From an uncultured Paracoccaceae bacterium (GTDB lineage Bacteria; Pseudomonadota; Alphaproteobacteria; Rhodobacterales; Rhodobacteraceae): a DNA stretch of 64,000 bases. Positions within the stretch are counted from its first letter, which is position 1, and each line of letters begins with the position of its first letter. The translations under genes and the position numbers were made by a program. The stretch lies in contig CANLNT010000001.1 of NCBI GenBank assembly GCA_947492825.1, forward strand, positions 1,550,001 through 1,614,000. The letters run 5' to 3'. Of this stretch, positions 1 to 8,613 are shown piece after piece. The notes under the pieces are model-generated. The model was not told the origin of the DNA. It was given only the letters and a program-made list of their open reading frames with translations, and searched no databases.

Positions 1-644
1 CGCGACATCAGATGCATCAACATAAAAGCGATGCCATCACGCCGCAAAGTCACATCACAAAAGGTAAACGGTTCGACTTCCACAGCTGAAAATCCAGCAT
101 CTTTTGTCAGTCTGGGCCAAAGTGCAGCCACGCGGGCTTCAGTGTAGTGGTGATCCCATGCTTCTTGGACACGCTGCATTCGGTCGGTGTCTTCCGAGAA
201 CCAGTCAAGTGTTTTGCAGCCCGTGTCCACAGCAATGAATCTGCCGCCAACGCGCAAAACGCGGTGAGCTTCGCGAATAGCCGAAGGAATATCTGGCAAA
301 TACTCAAGCACTTGCACAGCCACCGCTTTGTCGGCTTCACCGTCTCGCAAAGGAAGCTGGTCAGCGACACCATCCTTGATTTGAGCCGACGGAAATGAGG
401 CACAGCGGCCTGATGCCAGTACGCGCATATCTTCACTGGGATCAATACCAATGACCTGGCCTGTCGTGCCAACAGCGCGCGCAATTTCTTCGGTCAGCAG
501 TCCATTCCCACAGCCAATATCAATGACCGTATCACCCTCGGCAAGGTAGAGAGCATCATAGGCTTTGCGTCTTCTACGCGTTACGTCACCTCCTTGATAC
601 GCGATTTCAAGCAGTTTTGCCGTCTCTTCATCAAACTTGAGCAT
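1..644 (-). CDS. class I SAM-dependent methyltransferase (3' end cut by window)
   Basis: The reading frame is open from an ATG at 644 to the left edge, so the C-terminus is missing. The translation begins MLKFDEETAK and has a clear Rossmann SAM-binding motif, VIDIGCGNGLL, near residue 42, followed by an acidic motif II region (GIDPSEDM). This resembles the UbiE/ArsM-type Methyltransf_11 family; the substrate cannot be told. Base composition is visibly lower in GC (about 50% over the first lines) than in the genes to its right, so it may be transferred or lie at an island edge. Confidence 0.8.
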   Translation of the reverse strand, partial: MLKFDEETAKLLEIAYQGGDVTRRRRKAYDALYLAEGDTVIDIGCGNGLLTEEIARAVGTTGQVIGIDPSEDMRVLASGRCASFPSAQIKDGVADQLPLRDGEADKAVAVQVLEYLPDIPSAIREAHRVLRVGGRFIAVDTGCKTLDWFSEDTDRMQRVQEAWDHHYTEARVAALWPRLTKDAGFSAVEVEPFTFCDVTLRRDGIAFMLMHLMS

Positions 645-874
645 GACCAACCTCTGATATGCGTACACGAGAGAATATATTGTGGATTGATATTAGCTGA
701 TTTTCACGCGCTTCGCAGCATAATGCACTTTGGTCTCTCTGCCGCCTCAGGCTGACACCCGCAATAATGCAAGGTCAGCCCCAAGCCCGCGTTCCAGATA
801 AGGCAAATCCGCTCTGGCAATTGGCGGGCCGCTACAGCATCTTGCGCCCGACACCTCCGCCAAAGGCACGGGCC

Positions 875-1507
875 ATGACCGAACTCGCGACCCTTATCAC
901 CGTCTTTTCCACGCTCTTCATCATCATTGACCCGCCGGGTCTTGCGCCGATCTTTGTGGCCCTGACCCAAGGCATGTCTCCGGCAGAGCGTCGGACAATC
1001 GCACTGCGCTCCTGCATCATCTCGGCCGTGCTGATGTTGATGTTCCTTTTTGTGGGCGAGGCTGTGCTGAATTTCATCGGCATCTCGATGCCCGCGTTTC
1101 GCATCGCAGGCGGTGTCCTTTTGTTCCTGACCGCGCTCGAGATGTTGTTCCAACGCCGTCAGGCACGGCGCGAGGACAACGCCGAAGAGGGTGCAGCCGA
1201 ACATAACGACGACCCGTCCGTCTTTCCCCTCGCCCTGCCGCTGATTGTAGGACCGGGCGCGATCACGACGATCATCCTTTTTGCGGGTCAAACCCAGACT
1301 GCGCTGGACATGGCAACACTGGCGGCCGTGATGCTTTCGGTGCTGGTGATCGTGTTTCTGGCGTTTCTGTCGTCATCCGCGATCGAGCGGGTGCTAGGAA
1401 AGACCGGCCTGAACATCCTGACCCGTGTGTTGGGCATGTTGCTCGCGGCATTGGCAATTCAGTTTATCCTCGATGGCATCCGCCAGTCTTTTGGTCTTGG
1501 CGGCTGA
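875..1507 (+). CDS. MarC family integral membrane protein
   Basis: A 210-residue hydrophobic protein with about six membrane segments and the family's conserved start (MTELATLITVFSTLF) and IDPPGLAPIF loop. The frame is open further upstream, but the ATG at 875 fits the family N-terminus. MarC proteins are inner-membrane proteins of unproven transport function; the old link to multiple antibiotic resistance was not upheld. The next gene starts 17 bases downstream on the same strand. Confidence 0.88.
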   Translation: MTELATLITVFSTLFIIIDPPGLAPIFVALTQGMSPAERRTIALRSCIISAVLMLMFLFVGEAVLNFIGISMPAFRIAGGVLLFLTALEMLFQRRQARREDNAEEGAAEHNDDPSVFPLALPLIVGPGAITTIILFAGQTQTALDMATLAAVMLSVLVIVFLAFLSSSAIERVLGKTGLNILTRVLGMLLAALAIQFILDGIRQSFGLGG

Positions 1508-1523
1508 TGCCTATATCAATGCG

Positions 1524-2102
1524 ATGAACAGTGACCAACTTCTGAATCTGACCTATCTGGGCCTGCTGGGCCTGGTAATTGGCGGCAGCTATCTGATCGC
1601 CAACCGGCACAACATGGGTCAAATGGCGCAATACGGGGCGATCTGGGGCCTGATCTTTGTGGGTGTCGTGGCCGCCTATGGTCTTTGGGGCGATGTCAGC
1701 CGTGATCTCAGCGGCGTGCAAAGCACCTCTGACGCCGGTGTCATCACCGTGCCACAGGCGCGTGACGGGCACTATTACCTGACGCTCGACATCAACGACA
1801 CGCCGGTCAATTTCGTCGTGGATACAGGGGCTTCCATGATGGTCCTCACCCAACGGGATGCCGCCCGCATCGACATTGATCCCACCGAACTGCGCTATCT
1901 GGGCAGCGCCAATACCGCCAACGGTGTCGTGCGCACAGCCGATGTCTGGCTGGACACCGTCGCCCTTGGCCCGATCATCGACACCGATTTTCGCGCCACC
2001 GTAAACCAGGGCCAGATGGAAGGCTCGCTTTTGGGCATGTCCTATCTTGACGGCTTTTCCGCGATCCAGTTCTCTGACGGCCAACTGACCCTTCGGAGAT
2101 AG
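1524..2102 (+). CDS. TIGR02281-type clan AA aspartic protease (retropepsin-like)
   Basis: A 192-residue protein with two N-terminal membrane segments (about residues 8-25 and 40-58) followed by a periplasmic retropepsin fold. The catalytic motif VDTGASMMVL is near residue 98 and the second hydrophobic-Gly motif (GSLLGMSYLDGF) is near the C-terminus. One motif per chain implies a homodimer, as in retroviral proteases. The ATG at 1524 is chosen because the family starts just before the first membrane helix; upstream in-frame starts overlap MarC. The substrate is unknown. Confidence 0.85.
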   Translation: MNSDQLLNLTYLGLLGLVIGGSYLIANRHNMGQMAQYGAIWGLIFVGVVAAYGLWGDVSRDLSGVQSTSDAGVITVPQARDGHYYLTLDINDTPVNFVVDTGASMMVLTQRDAARIDIDPTELRYLGSANTANGVVRTADVWLDTVALGPIIDTDFRATVNQGQMEGSLLGMSYLDGFSAIQFSDGQLTLRR

Positions 2103-2104
2103 CC

Positions 2105-2197
2105 ATGATCCGCGTTCTTCTACTTTGCCTGTCACTGGCCGCTTGCGCAGGCTCAAACGCGCTGCCAGAGGATTTCGACTCAAGCTTTGCGTTCTAG
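2105..2197 (+). CDS. 30-aa putative small lipoprotein
   Basis: A 30-codon frame starting two bases after the protease stop. The predicted peptide (begins MIRVLLLCLSLAACAGS) has a basic-hydrophobic signal and a lipobox-like LAAC, then about 16 residues ending in DSSFAF. Processing by Lsp would leave a 17-residue lipopeptide. The signal design and tight spacing support a real coding sequence, but it is very short and no homologue is recognised. Confidence 0.45.
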   Translation: MIRVLLLCLSLAACAGSNALPEDFDSSFAF

Positions 2198-2203
2198 CAA
2201 TCT

Positions 2204-2222
2204 GAATTTTCGACAAAAATTC
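2204..2222 (-). repeat. AT-rich palindrome, copy 1 of dispersed element
   Basis: An inverted repeat, GAATTTT-cgaca-AAAATTC, overlaps the holC stop codon. It closely resembles the palindromes at 10743-10761 and 22098-22116, and like them lies at the 3' end of a gene. It could form a hairpin in the holC mRNA. Confidence 0.5.
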
Positions 2223-2676
2223 ATGCGCCAGCTTCGGCCTTCTTGATCCAGCGACCATCGTCCTGCGCCCAGTATTGTGCTGTGCAGCCCTCTGCTGTCA
2301 GCGCCTTCCATTGGCCCCTTGCAGTGTCCAGTGCCGCCCCGTCGGCCCCGTCAAAGATCACGCAGACCCGCTCCGACAGGCCCACCTCGCTGGCGGTCAC
2401 GTCCGCACCGCCCACGCTCATCACGCAATCAAACCCATCCGCAGGCTCATTGCCCAGCAGGATCGGCTGATCCGCGTCATGCGGTCCGCCCGACAGCCCA
2501 TGCGGTAAGAACCCATCCGGGTCGCCGCCCCACAGCACCTGATCCAAGCGTTCCAACAGTGGCGCAGGCCCGCGCACCAGCACCCGCCAGCCCGCCTCGC
2601 GCGATTTGCCCAGCAGCATCGGCAATGTCGCCTCAAGCGGGCTTTCGGTCAGATGGTAAAAGAACGCAGCTCCCAT
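2221..2676 (-). CDS. holC: DNA polymerase III chi subunit
   Basis: A 151-residue protein with the HolC family pattern: N-terminal FYHLTESPLEATLPMLL, an RVLVRG strand, the LWGGDPDGFLPHG motif and a C-terminal YWAQDDGRW. Chi links the clamp loader (via psi) to single-strand-binding protein. It lies directly downstream of pepA on the same strand with two bases between them, an arrangement seen in many proteobacteria. Confidence 0.92.
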   Translation of the reverse strand: MGAAFFYHLTESPLEATLPMLLGKSREAGWRVLVRGPAPLLERLDQVLWGGDPDGFLPHGLSGGPHDADQPILLGNEPADGFDCVMSVGGADVTASEVGLSERVCVIFDGADGAALDTARGQWKALTAEGCTAQYWAQDDGRWIKKAEAGA

Positions 2677-2677
2677 G

Positions 2678-4144
2678 CTAGCCCTCGAACTGATCCGCGA
2701 TCAACCTGTTCAGCGCCGCCACGCCCCAGCCCGTCGCCCCACCGGGGGCCAGCGCCGTGCCGCTTTTGATATGCGCCACACCGGCGATATCCAGATGGCA
2801 CCACGGCATATCGTCCTTCACGAATCGTTGCAGGAATTGTGCCGCCGTGATCGACCCCGCAGGCCGCCCACCTGTGTTCTTGATATCGGCAATCCTGCTC
2901 TTGATCAGCTTGTCATAGCCCGCGCCCAAAGGCAGCCGCCACGCGCCTTCGCCTTCGGCCTCTGCGGCCTTCAGGAACTGCCCGGCCAGCGCGTCATCGT
3001 TGCTGAAAACCCCTGCGTTTTCATGGCCCAGCGCGATGATGACTGCCCCGGTCAGCGTCGCAAGGTTGATCATGCCCTTGGGCTTGAACCGCTCTTGCGC
3101 GTACCACAGCACGTCCGCCAGCACCAAACGCCCCTCGGCGTCGGTGTTGATGATCTCGATCGTGGTGCCCGACATCGCAGTCACCACATCACCGGGACGT
3201 GTTGCGGTACCGCTTGGCATGTTCTCGACCAGCCCCACCAGCCCGACCACATTGGCGCGGGCTTTGCGCAGTGCCAGCGTGCGCATCACCCCTGCCACCA
3301 CACCGGCCCCGCCCATATCCATCGTCATATCTTCCATGCCAGCGGCGGGCTTCAGGCTGATGCCACCGGTGTCAAAGACCACCCCCTTGCCGACAAGCGC
3401 GAACGGGTCCTCATCCCCGCCCCCGCGCCACTGCATGACCACCACCTTTGACGGGCTGGCAGAGCCTTGCCCGACACTCAGCAATGACCGCATCCCCAAC
3501 TTTTGCAGATCAGGCTCTTCAAGGATTTCGACCTCCAGCCCCAATTCCTGCATTGCGGCCAGCCGGGCGGCAAAGTCATCGGTGGTCAGCACATTCGCAG
3601 GTTCATTGGTCAGATCGCGGGTGAAAAATACACCCTCAGCGACGGCCATGCCAGTGCGCGCTGCCACGGCCACGCCTTCGGGTTTGGACACCATCAGCGT
3701 CACCCGCCCCTTGGGATCACTATCTTTCGATTTGTGAACGTCAAAGTCATAGGCGCGCAACGCGATGCCCAGCGCCACCTCTTCGGCGCGGCCCAAGGCA
3801 CCTGCAACAACACACAACCCCGCCTGCCCCAGCGCCTTGCCCAAGGCCGCACCCGCCTTGCGTGCTGCGGCCACATCCGGGCGCTTGGCCAGCTTGACCA
3901 CCAACACCGCCTCTGCCGCCATGCCCGCAGGAAAACCCATGCGCAGCACGTCACCTGTGCCTGCCTTCTCGAACCGCTCGCTTTCAACCAGGCGCGCCAA
4001 TGCCTTGCGGGTCAATGTGTTCACCTTGCGCGCACCGGCATCCAGCTTGCCGTCGGGGGTCACAAAGACCGCCACCAGCCCGGACAGATCGCCCAGCGCA
4101 TCCAGATCAACGGCCTCAATGCGGATATCGACAGGTGTGGTCAT
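2678..4144 (-). CDS. pepA: leucyl aminopeptidase (M17)
   Basis: A 488-residue M17 metallopeptidase. It shows the signature NTDAEGRLVLAD with metal ligands Asp and Glu, the catalytic-region VGKGVVFDTGGISLKP, and the C-terminal DIAG and GATGWG segments. It removes N-terminal residues from peptides in the cytosol as a hexamer. It diverges from lptF, and the 113-bp gap must hold both promoters. Together with holC it forms a two-gene unit. Confidence 0.96.
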   Translation of the reverse strand: MTTPVDIRIEAVDLDALGDLSGLVAVFVTPDGKLDAGARKVNTLTRKALARLVESERFEKAGTGDVLRMGFPAGMAAEAVLVVKLAKRPDVAAARKAGAALGKALGQAGLCVVAGALGRAEEVALGIALRAYDFDVHKSKDSDPKGRVTLMVSKPEGVAVAARTGMAVAEGVFFTRDLTNEPANVLTTDDFAARLAAMQELGLEVEILEEPDLQKLGMRSLLSVGQGSASPSKVVVMQWRGGGDEDPFALVGKGVVFDTGGISLKPAAGMEDMTMDMGGAGVVAGVMRTLALRKARANVVGLVGLVENMPSGTATRPGDVVTAMSGTTIEIINTDAEGRLVLADVLWYAQERFKPKGMINLATLTGAVIIALGHENAGVFSNDDALAGQFLKAAEAEGEGAWRLPLGAGYDKLIKSRIADIKNTGGRPAGSITAAQFLQRFVKDDMPWCHLDIAGVAHIKSGTALAPGGATGWGVAALNRLIADQFEG

Positions 4145-4257
4145 GGATGCAGCCTCTTGATTGGTTCGGTCTGCCCCAATCCCTAGCGGTCCCCCGCCGC
4201 AATGACCAGTTTGCAGTTTTGTCCGGCACCCGCATGCGCTAGTTTGCGGGCAAAAGA

Positions 4258-5397
4258 ATGGGGTGCGGGCGTTTGCCGCGATTTGACCGATACTTGCTGG
4301 CGCAACTGATGATGCTATTTGGCTTCTTCAGCCTTGTGCTTGTGATGGTCTACTGGATCAATCAGGCGGTGCGGCTCTTTGACCAACTGATCGCTGATGG
4401 CCAGTCCTTTGGCGTGTTTCTGGAATTCTCCGCCCTGTCCCTACCCGGTGTGATCCGCCTTGCTCTGCCGCTCGCTGCCTTTGCCGCCTCCGTCTACGTC
4501 ACCAACCGGATGAGCACCGAATCCGAGCTGGTTGTCGTGCAAGCCACCGGCTATTCACCGTGGCGCATGGCCCGTCCGGTTTTGGTCTTCGGGCTGATCG
4601 TGGCGGCGCTGATGTCGGTTCTGATGCATCTGCTGGTGCCGCTCTCCAGCGGGCAACTCAATGACCGCCGGGCCGAAATCGCCCAGAATGTGACGGCCCG
4701 CATCCTGACAGAGGGGCAGTTTCTTGAACCCGCCCCCGGCATCACCGTCTATATCCGCGAGATCACCCCGGCGGGCGAGCTGCGTGATGTGTTCCTGTCC
4801 GACCTGCGCGACCCCGCGGCAGAGGTGACCTATACCGCCGCACAGGCCTATCTGGTGCGCGCCGCCGATGACGCCCAGCTTGTGATGGTCGACGGGCTGA
4901 CCCAAACCCTGCGCACCGGCACCGGTCGGCTTTTTACCACCTCGTTTGACGACTTTGCCTACAACATCGGCGAGATGATCGCCGTCACCCCCAATGACAA
5001 CCGCACCGCGCGCGAGCTGATGACATGGGAACTTTTGGCCCCCACCCCCGCGCTTGAGGCGGAAACGGGCCGCACCGCAGCGCAGCTTGTGGCCGACGCC
5101 CATGACCGTATCTCTCAATCGCTCTTGGGCACCGTCGCGGCCCTTCTGGGATTCGCCGCGCTGATCGTGGGCGGGTTCAGCCGCTTCGGTGTTTGGCGGC
5201 AGATCGTTGGTGCCATCTTTTTGATCATCGTGATCAAGGCGCTGGAAACGACGGGACTGAACATCGCGCGCACCACTCCGTCGCTGTGGTTCGCCAGCTA
5301 TCTGGCCGTGGCCGCAGGGGCTGTAATCATCACTGTGCTGCTATTCCTCGCCACGCGCCCGTTTCTTTTCAAACGCAAACCGGGGGCGGTCGCATGA
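4258..5397 (+). CDS. lptF: LPS export ABC transporter permease LptF
   Basis: A 379-residue inner-membrane permease with three N-terminal helices, a periplasmic beta-jellyroll region (about residues 130-270) and three C-terminal helices. LptF and LptG with LptB drive lipopolysaccharide from the inner membrane to the LptA/D bridge. The family core begins at RFDRYLLAQLM, so the ATG at 4258 or the TTG at 4273 could be the start. It overlaps lptG by four bases (ATGA), which indicates coupling. Confidence 0.94.
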   Translation: MGCGRLPRFDRYLLAQLMMLFGFFSLVLVMVYWINQAVRLFDQLIADGQSFGVFLEFSALSLPGVIRLALPLAAFAASVYVTNRMSTESELVVVQATGYSPWRMARPVLVFGLIVAALMSVLMHLLVPLSSGQLNDRRAEIAQNVTARILTEGQFLEPAPGITVYIREITPAGELRDVFLSDLRDPAAEVTYTAAQAYLVRAADDAQLVMVDGLTQTLRTGTGRLFTTSFDDFAYNIGEMIAVTPNDNRTARELMTWELLAPTPALEAETGRTAAQLVADAHDRISQSLLGTVAALLGFAALIVGGFSRFGVWRQIVGAIFLIIVIKALETTGLNIARTTPSLWFASYLAVAAGAVIITVLLFLATRPFLFKRKPGAVA

Positions 5398-6488
5398 TCC
5401 TTGATCGCTATTTTGCCCGCCGCTTCCTGCTGATATTTGCGGGCGTATTCTTCATCTTTCTGCTGATCTCGGGCTTTGTCGGTCTTGTCGATCAACTGCG
5501 CCGCTTTTCGGGGGCTGATGCCACGTTCGGACAAATCTTCCGTTTGTCGCTTCTGGCCGTGCCACAATCCATCTACGGCATCCTGCCGCTGATTATGATC
5601 ATCTCGGCGATCTCGCTCTTTCTGGGGCTGGCGCGCAGCTCTGAAATGGTGGTCACGCGGGCCGCCGGGCGCTCTGCCCTGCGCGCTCTTGTACCGCCGG
5701 CGACCATGGCGCTGATGATCGGCCTTGTGGCCGTGGCCGTGCTGAACCCCATCGTGGCCGCCACCTCGCGGCAATACGACATCCGCGCCAATCTGCTGCA
5801 AGGCGAAAGTCCGATCCTGTCCTTGGGCGAAACCGGGCTTTGGCTGCGGCAGGGCGATGACACCGGCCAGACCGTGATCCGCGCCGCTGGGGCCAATCTC
5901 GGCGGCACGGTGCTGCAGGACGCGAGCTTTATCACCTTTGCCCCCTCTGGCGGCCCAATCGCGCGGATCGACGCCGCAACTGCCACACTGGCTGATGGCG
6001 CTTGGCAATTGCGCGACGCCAAGCGCTGGCCACTTGCCCCCGACACCACGCCAGAGGCGCAGGCCACCACCGCCGCCACGCTCAGCATCCCCTCGACCCT
6101 GACTCCCGATCAGATCCGCAACAGCTTTGGCACGCCCTCGTCCATTTCGATCTGGGATCTACCTGCGTTCATCGACCGCCTGCGCAGTGCGGGCTTTTCC
6201 GCCCAACGCCACACCGTCTGGTTCCAGATGGAGGCCGCGCTGCCGCTCTTTCTGGTCTCGATGGTGATGATCGGTGCCGCCTTTACCCTGCGCCACCAAC
6301 GCGGCGGACGCACCGGGCTTGCCGTGCTTCTGGCGATCCTGCTCAGCTTCGCGCTCTACTTTCTGCGCAACTTCGCGCAGATCCTGGGTGAGAATGGCGA
6401 TGTCCCCGTAACACTGGCCGCATGGGCCCCGCCACTGATTGCTATGGGCCTCGCCATGGGCCTCTTGCTGCACCGGGAAGAAGGCTGA
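5394..6488 (+). CDS. lptG: LPS export ABC transporter permease LptG
   Basis: A 364-residue LptF/LptG-family permease starting MILDRYFARRFLL, with the same three helices/periplasmic domain/three helices layout as its neighbour. The ATG at 5394 overlaps the lptF stop, and the stop overlaps the lptD start (TGATG). The gene trio therefore looks like one translational unit supplying LPS transport. Confidence 0.94.
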   Translation: MILDRYFARRFLLIFAGVFFIFLLISGFVGLVDQLRRFSGADATFGQIFRLSLLAVPQSIYGILPLIMIISAISLFLGLARSSEMVVTRAAGRSALRALVPPATMALMIGLVAVAVLNPIVAATSRQYDIRANLLQGESPILSLGETGLWLRQGDDTGQTVIRAAGANLGGTVLQDASFITFAPSGGPIARIDAATATLADGAWQLRDAKRWPLAPDTTPEAQATTAATLSIPSTLTPDQIRNSFGTPSSISIWDLPAFIDRLRSAGFSAQRHTVWFQMEAALPLFLVSMVMIGAAFTLRHQRGGRTGLAVLLAILLSFALYFLRNFAQILGENGDVPVTLAAWAPPLIAMGLAMGLLLHREEG

Positions 6489-8593
6489 TGCGCTGGCGCT
6501 TTCTGACCCTGATCCTGTTCCTGCTTTTGCCGTTCGCAGCACAGGCGCAAGTCCCTGCGACCCTGATCGCGGACAGCGTCACGGTCGAAGGCGGCAACCG
6601 TCTGGTGGCCAGCGGCAATATTGAGGTTTTCGCAGATGGCACCCGGCTGACCGCCAGCCAGATCACCTATGACCGCGCCGCTGACCGCCTGATCATAGCA
6701 GGTCCGATCCTGATCACTGCCCCTGATGGCACCATCCTGACCGCCGACCGTGCAACGCTCGACCCACGGTTGGAAAACGGCATGCTGCTGGGCGCGCGTC
6801 TGGTGCTGAACCAACAGCTGCAACTGGCCGCAAACCAGATCGACCGCACCGAGGGGCGGTTCTCGCAGCTTTACAAAACCGCCGTCACCTCCTGCAACGT
6901 TTGCGAAGGCCGTGCCCCATTGTGGGAAATTCGGGCCGAGCGGATCGTGCACGACGAAGACGCAGGCCAGCTTTACTTTACCGGCGCGCAATTCCGCGTG
7001 GCCGGGGTGCCGCTGGTCTACCTGCCACGTGTGCGCCTGCCTGACCCCAGCGTCGACCGCGCCACCGGGCTTTTGATCCCCCGCATCCGGTCCACCGACC
7101 GGTTGGGTGTCGGGCTCAAGCTGCCGTACTTTGTGACGCTGGGCGATCACCGCGACCTGCTGATCACCCCCTATCTCTCTGTCGAAACCCGCACGCTCGA
7201 AGCGCGCTATCGGCAGGCCTTTGCACGTGGCGACATCGCGGTCTCTGCCGCCATCAGTGACGACACCCTGCGCCCCGGCGAACAGCGCGGCTATGTCTTT
7301 GCCGAAGGTCTCTTTGATCTGGGCCGCGGTTACCGGCTGGCCTTTGACGCCGAAGCGACAACCGACGATGCCTATCTGCTGGACTATGGCTATTCGTCCA
7401 AGGACCGGCTGGACACCGCCGTGTCCTTGACGCGGATCACCGATAACGCGCTGCTGGATGCCAGCTTTACCTACTACCAGACCCTCCGCGATGATGAGCT
7501 CAACCGTTCTCTGCCGCCGATCGTGGCGGATGTGCGCTATGACCAACGCTTTGCCGCCGCAGGCGGAACGCTGACCCTTGGGGCCTCGGGCAATGCGATT
7601 GTGCGCTACGGCGCGGGCACCGGGGATGACGGGCGCGACGTGACCCGTATCGGCGGTGCGGCCACATGGGACCGCACATGGGTTGCGGACGCCGGGCTAT
7701 TGACAACGGCCACCGCTGATCTGCGCGCCGATTGGTTTCTGGTCAACGATGACCGCAGCTTTGACCAACACTTGCACCGGGTCGTGCCGACGCTGGGACT
7801 GACCTTGCGCTACCCGCTGTCCAAGCAAACCGCCAACGCCTCGCATCTGATTACACCTGCGCTGGCGCTGGCCTGGTCAGAGCATTATGGCGACACCCCC
7901 CCGAACGAAAGCAGCACCCGGCCCGAATTTGACCCCGCCAACCTGCTGTCCCTCACCCGGTTCCCCGGTGATGACGCGGTCGAGGTGGGCGGGCGCGGCG
8001 CGCTGGGGCTGACCTATACCCGCGTGGGACGCGGCGGCAGCCACACCGCCCTGACCTTTGGCCGCATCTTCCGGTCCGAGACGTCAGATGCCTTCACCAT
8101 CACATCCGGCCAGCGTGATACCCGGTCTGACTGGCTGGTCGCGGGCCATGTCCTTTTGCCGCAAGGGCTGCGCGTCGCAGGCCGCAGCCTGTGGTCGGAT
8201 GACTTTCGCCCCGTGCTGGCTCAGGCACTGGTGGATTGGGACACCGAAACGCTGAACCTTGGGGCGGCCTACATCTATCAGATCGCCGACGGCGAGGTCG
8301 GGCGCTCTGCCACCGTGTCGGAATGGTCCGTCGATGGGGCCGTGCGCCTGTCGCCCAGCTGGGCCGTCAGCTTTGACGCCCGCTATGACATCATTGCTGA
8401 CGCACCGGCCACCGCTGGCCTCGGTGTGGAATGGCGCAACGAATGCGTGACTGTCGATCTTTCGGTCTCGCGCCGCTATACGTCTTCCACTACGGTGGAC
8501 CCATCTACGGATTACGGGTTATCGGTGACCCTGGCGGGCTTTTCCGCCGCCAGCATCACCGGCAGACCTGTCGCCCGCTGTACGCATAACTGA
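6488..8593 (+). CDS. lptD: LPS-assembly outer-membrane protein LptD
   Basis: A 701-residue protein with a cleavable signal (LILFLLLPFAAQAQ), an N-terminal OstA/LptA-like domain (to about residue 130) and a long C-terminal beta-barrel region ending RPVARCTHN. A CNVC pair lies near residue 136 and other cysteines near the end, consistent with the disulfides that gate LptD maturation. It inserts LPS into the outer leaflet together with LptE. The next gene, surA, encodes a chaperone for outer-membrane barrels. Confidence 0.94.
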   Translation: MRWRFLTLILFLLLPFAAQAQVPATLIADSVTVEGGNRLVASGNIEVFADGTRLTASQITYDRAADRLIIAGPILITAPDGTILTADRATLDPRLENGMLLGARLVLNQQLQLAANQIDRTEGRFSQLYKTAVTSCNVCEGRAPLWEIRAERIVHDEDAGQLYFTGAQFRVAGVPLVYLPRVRLPDPSVDRATGLLIPRIRSTDRLGVGLKLPYFVTLGDHRDLLITPYLSVETRTLEARYRQAFARGDIAVSAAISDDTLRPGEQRGYVFAEGLFDLGRGYRLAFDAEATTDDAYLLDYGYSSKDRLDTAVSLTRITDNALLDASFTYYQTLRDDELNRSLPPIVADVRYDQRFAAAGGTLTLGASGNAIVRYGAGTGDDGRDVTRIGGAATWDRTWVADAGLLTTATADLRADWFLVNDDRSFDQHLHRVVPTLGLTLRYPLSKQTANASHLITPALALAWSEHYGDTPPNESSTRPEFDPANLLSLTRFPGDDAVEVGGRGALGLTYTRVGRGGSHTALTFGRIFRSETSDAFTITSGQRDTRSDWLVAGHVLLPQGLRVAGRSLWSDDFRPVLAQALVDWDTETLNLGAAYIYQIADGEVGRSATVSEWSVDGAVRLSPSWAVSFDARYDIIADAPATAGLGVEWRNECVTVDLSVSRRYTSSTTVDPSTDYGLSVTLAGFSAASITGRPVARCTHN

Positions 8594-8613
8594 CGACCCA
8601 AAGGACCTTGACG

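Noticed and set aside
1464-2258. A 264-codon minus-strand frame
   Set aside because: It is antisense to the retropepsin-like protease, whose catalytic motif and membrane segments are convincing.
6356-7546. A 396-codon open frame on the minus strand
   Set aside because: It lies wholly antisense to lptG/lptD, has low-complexity composition typical of GC-rich shadow frames, and matches no family.
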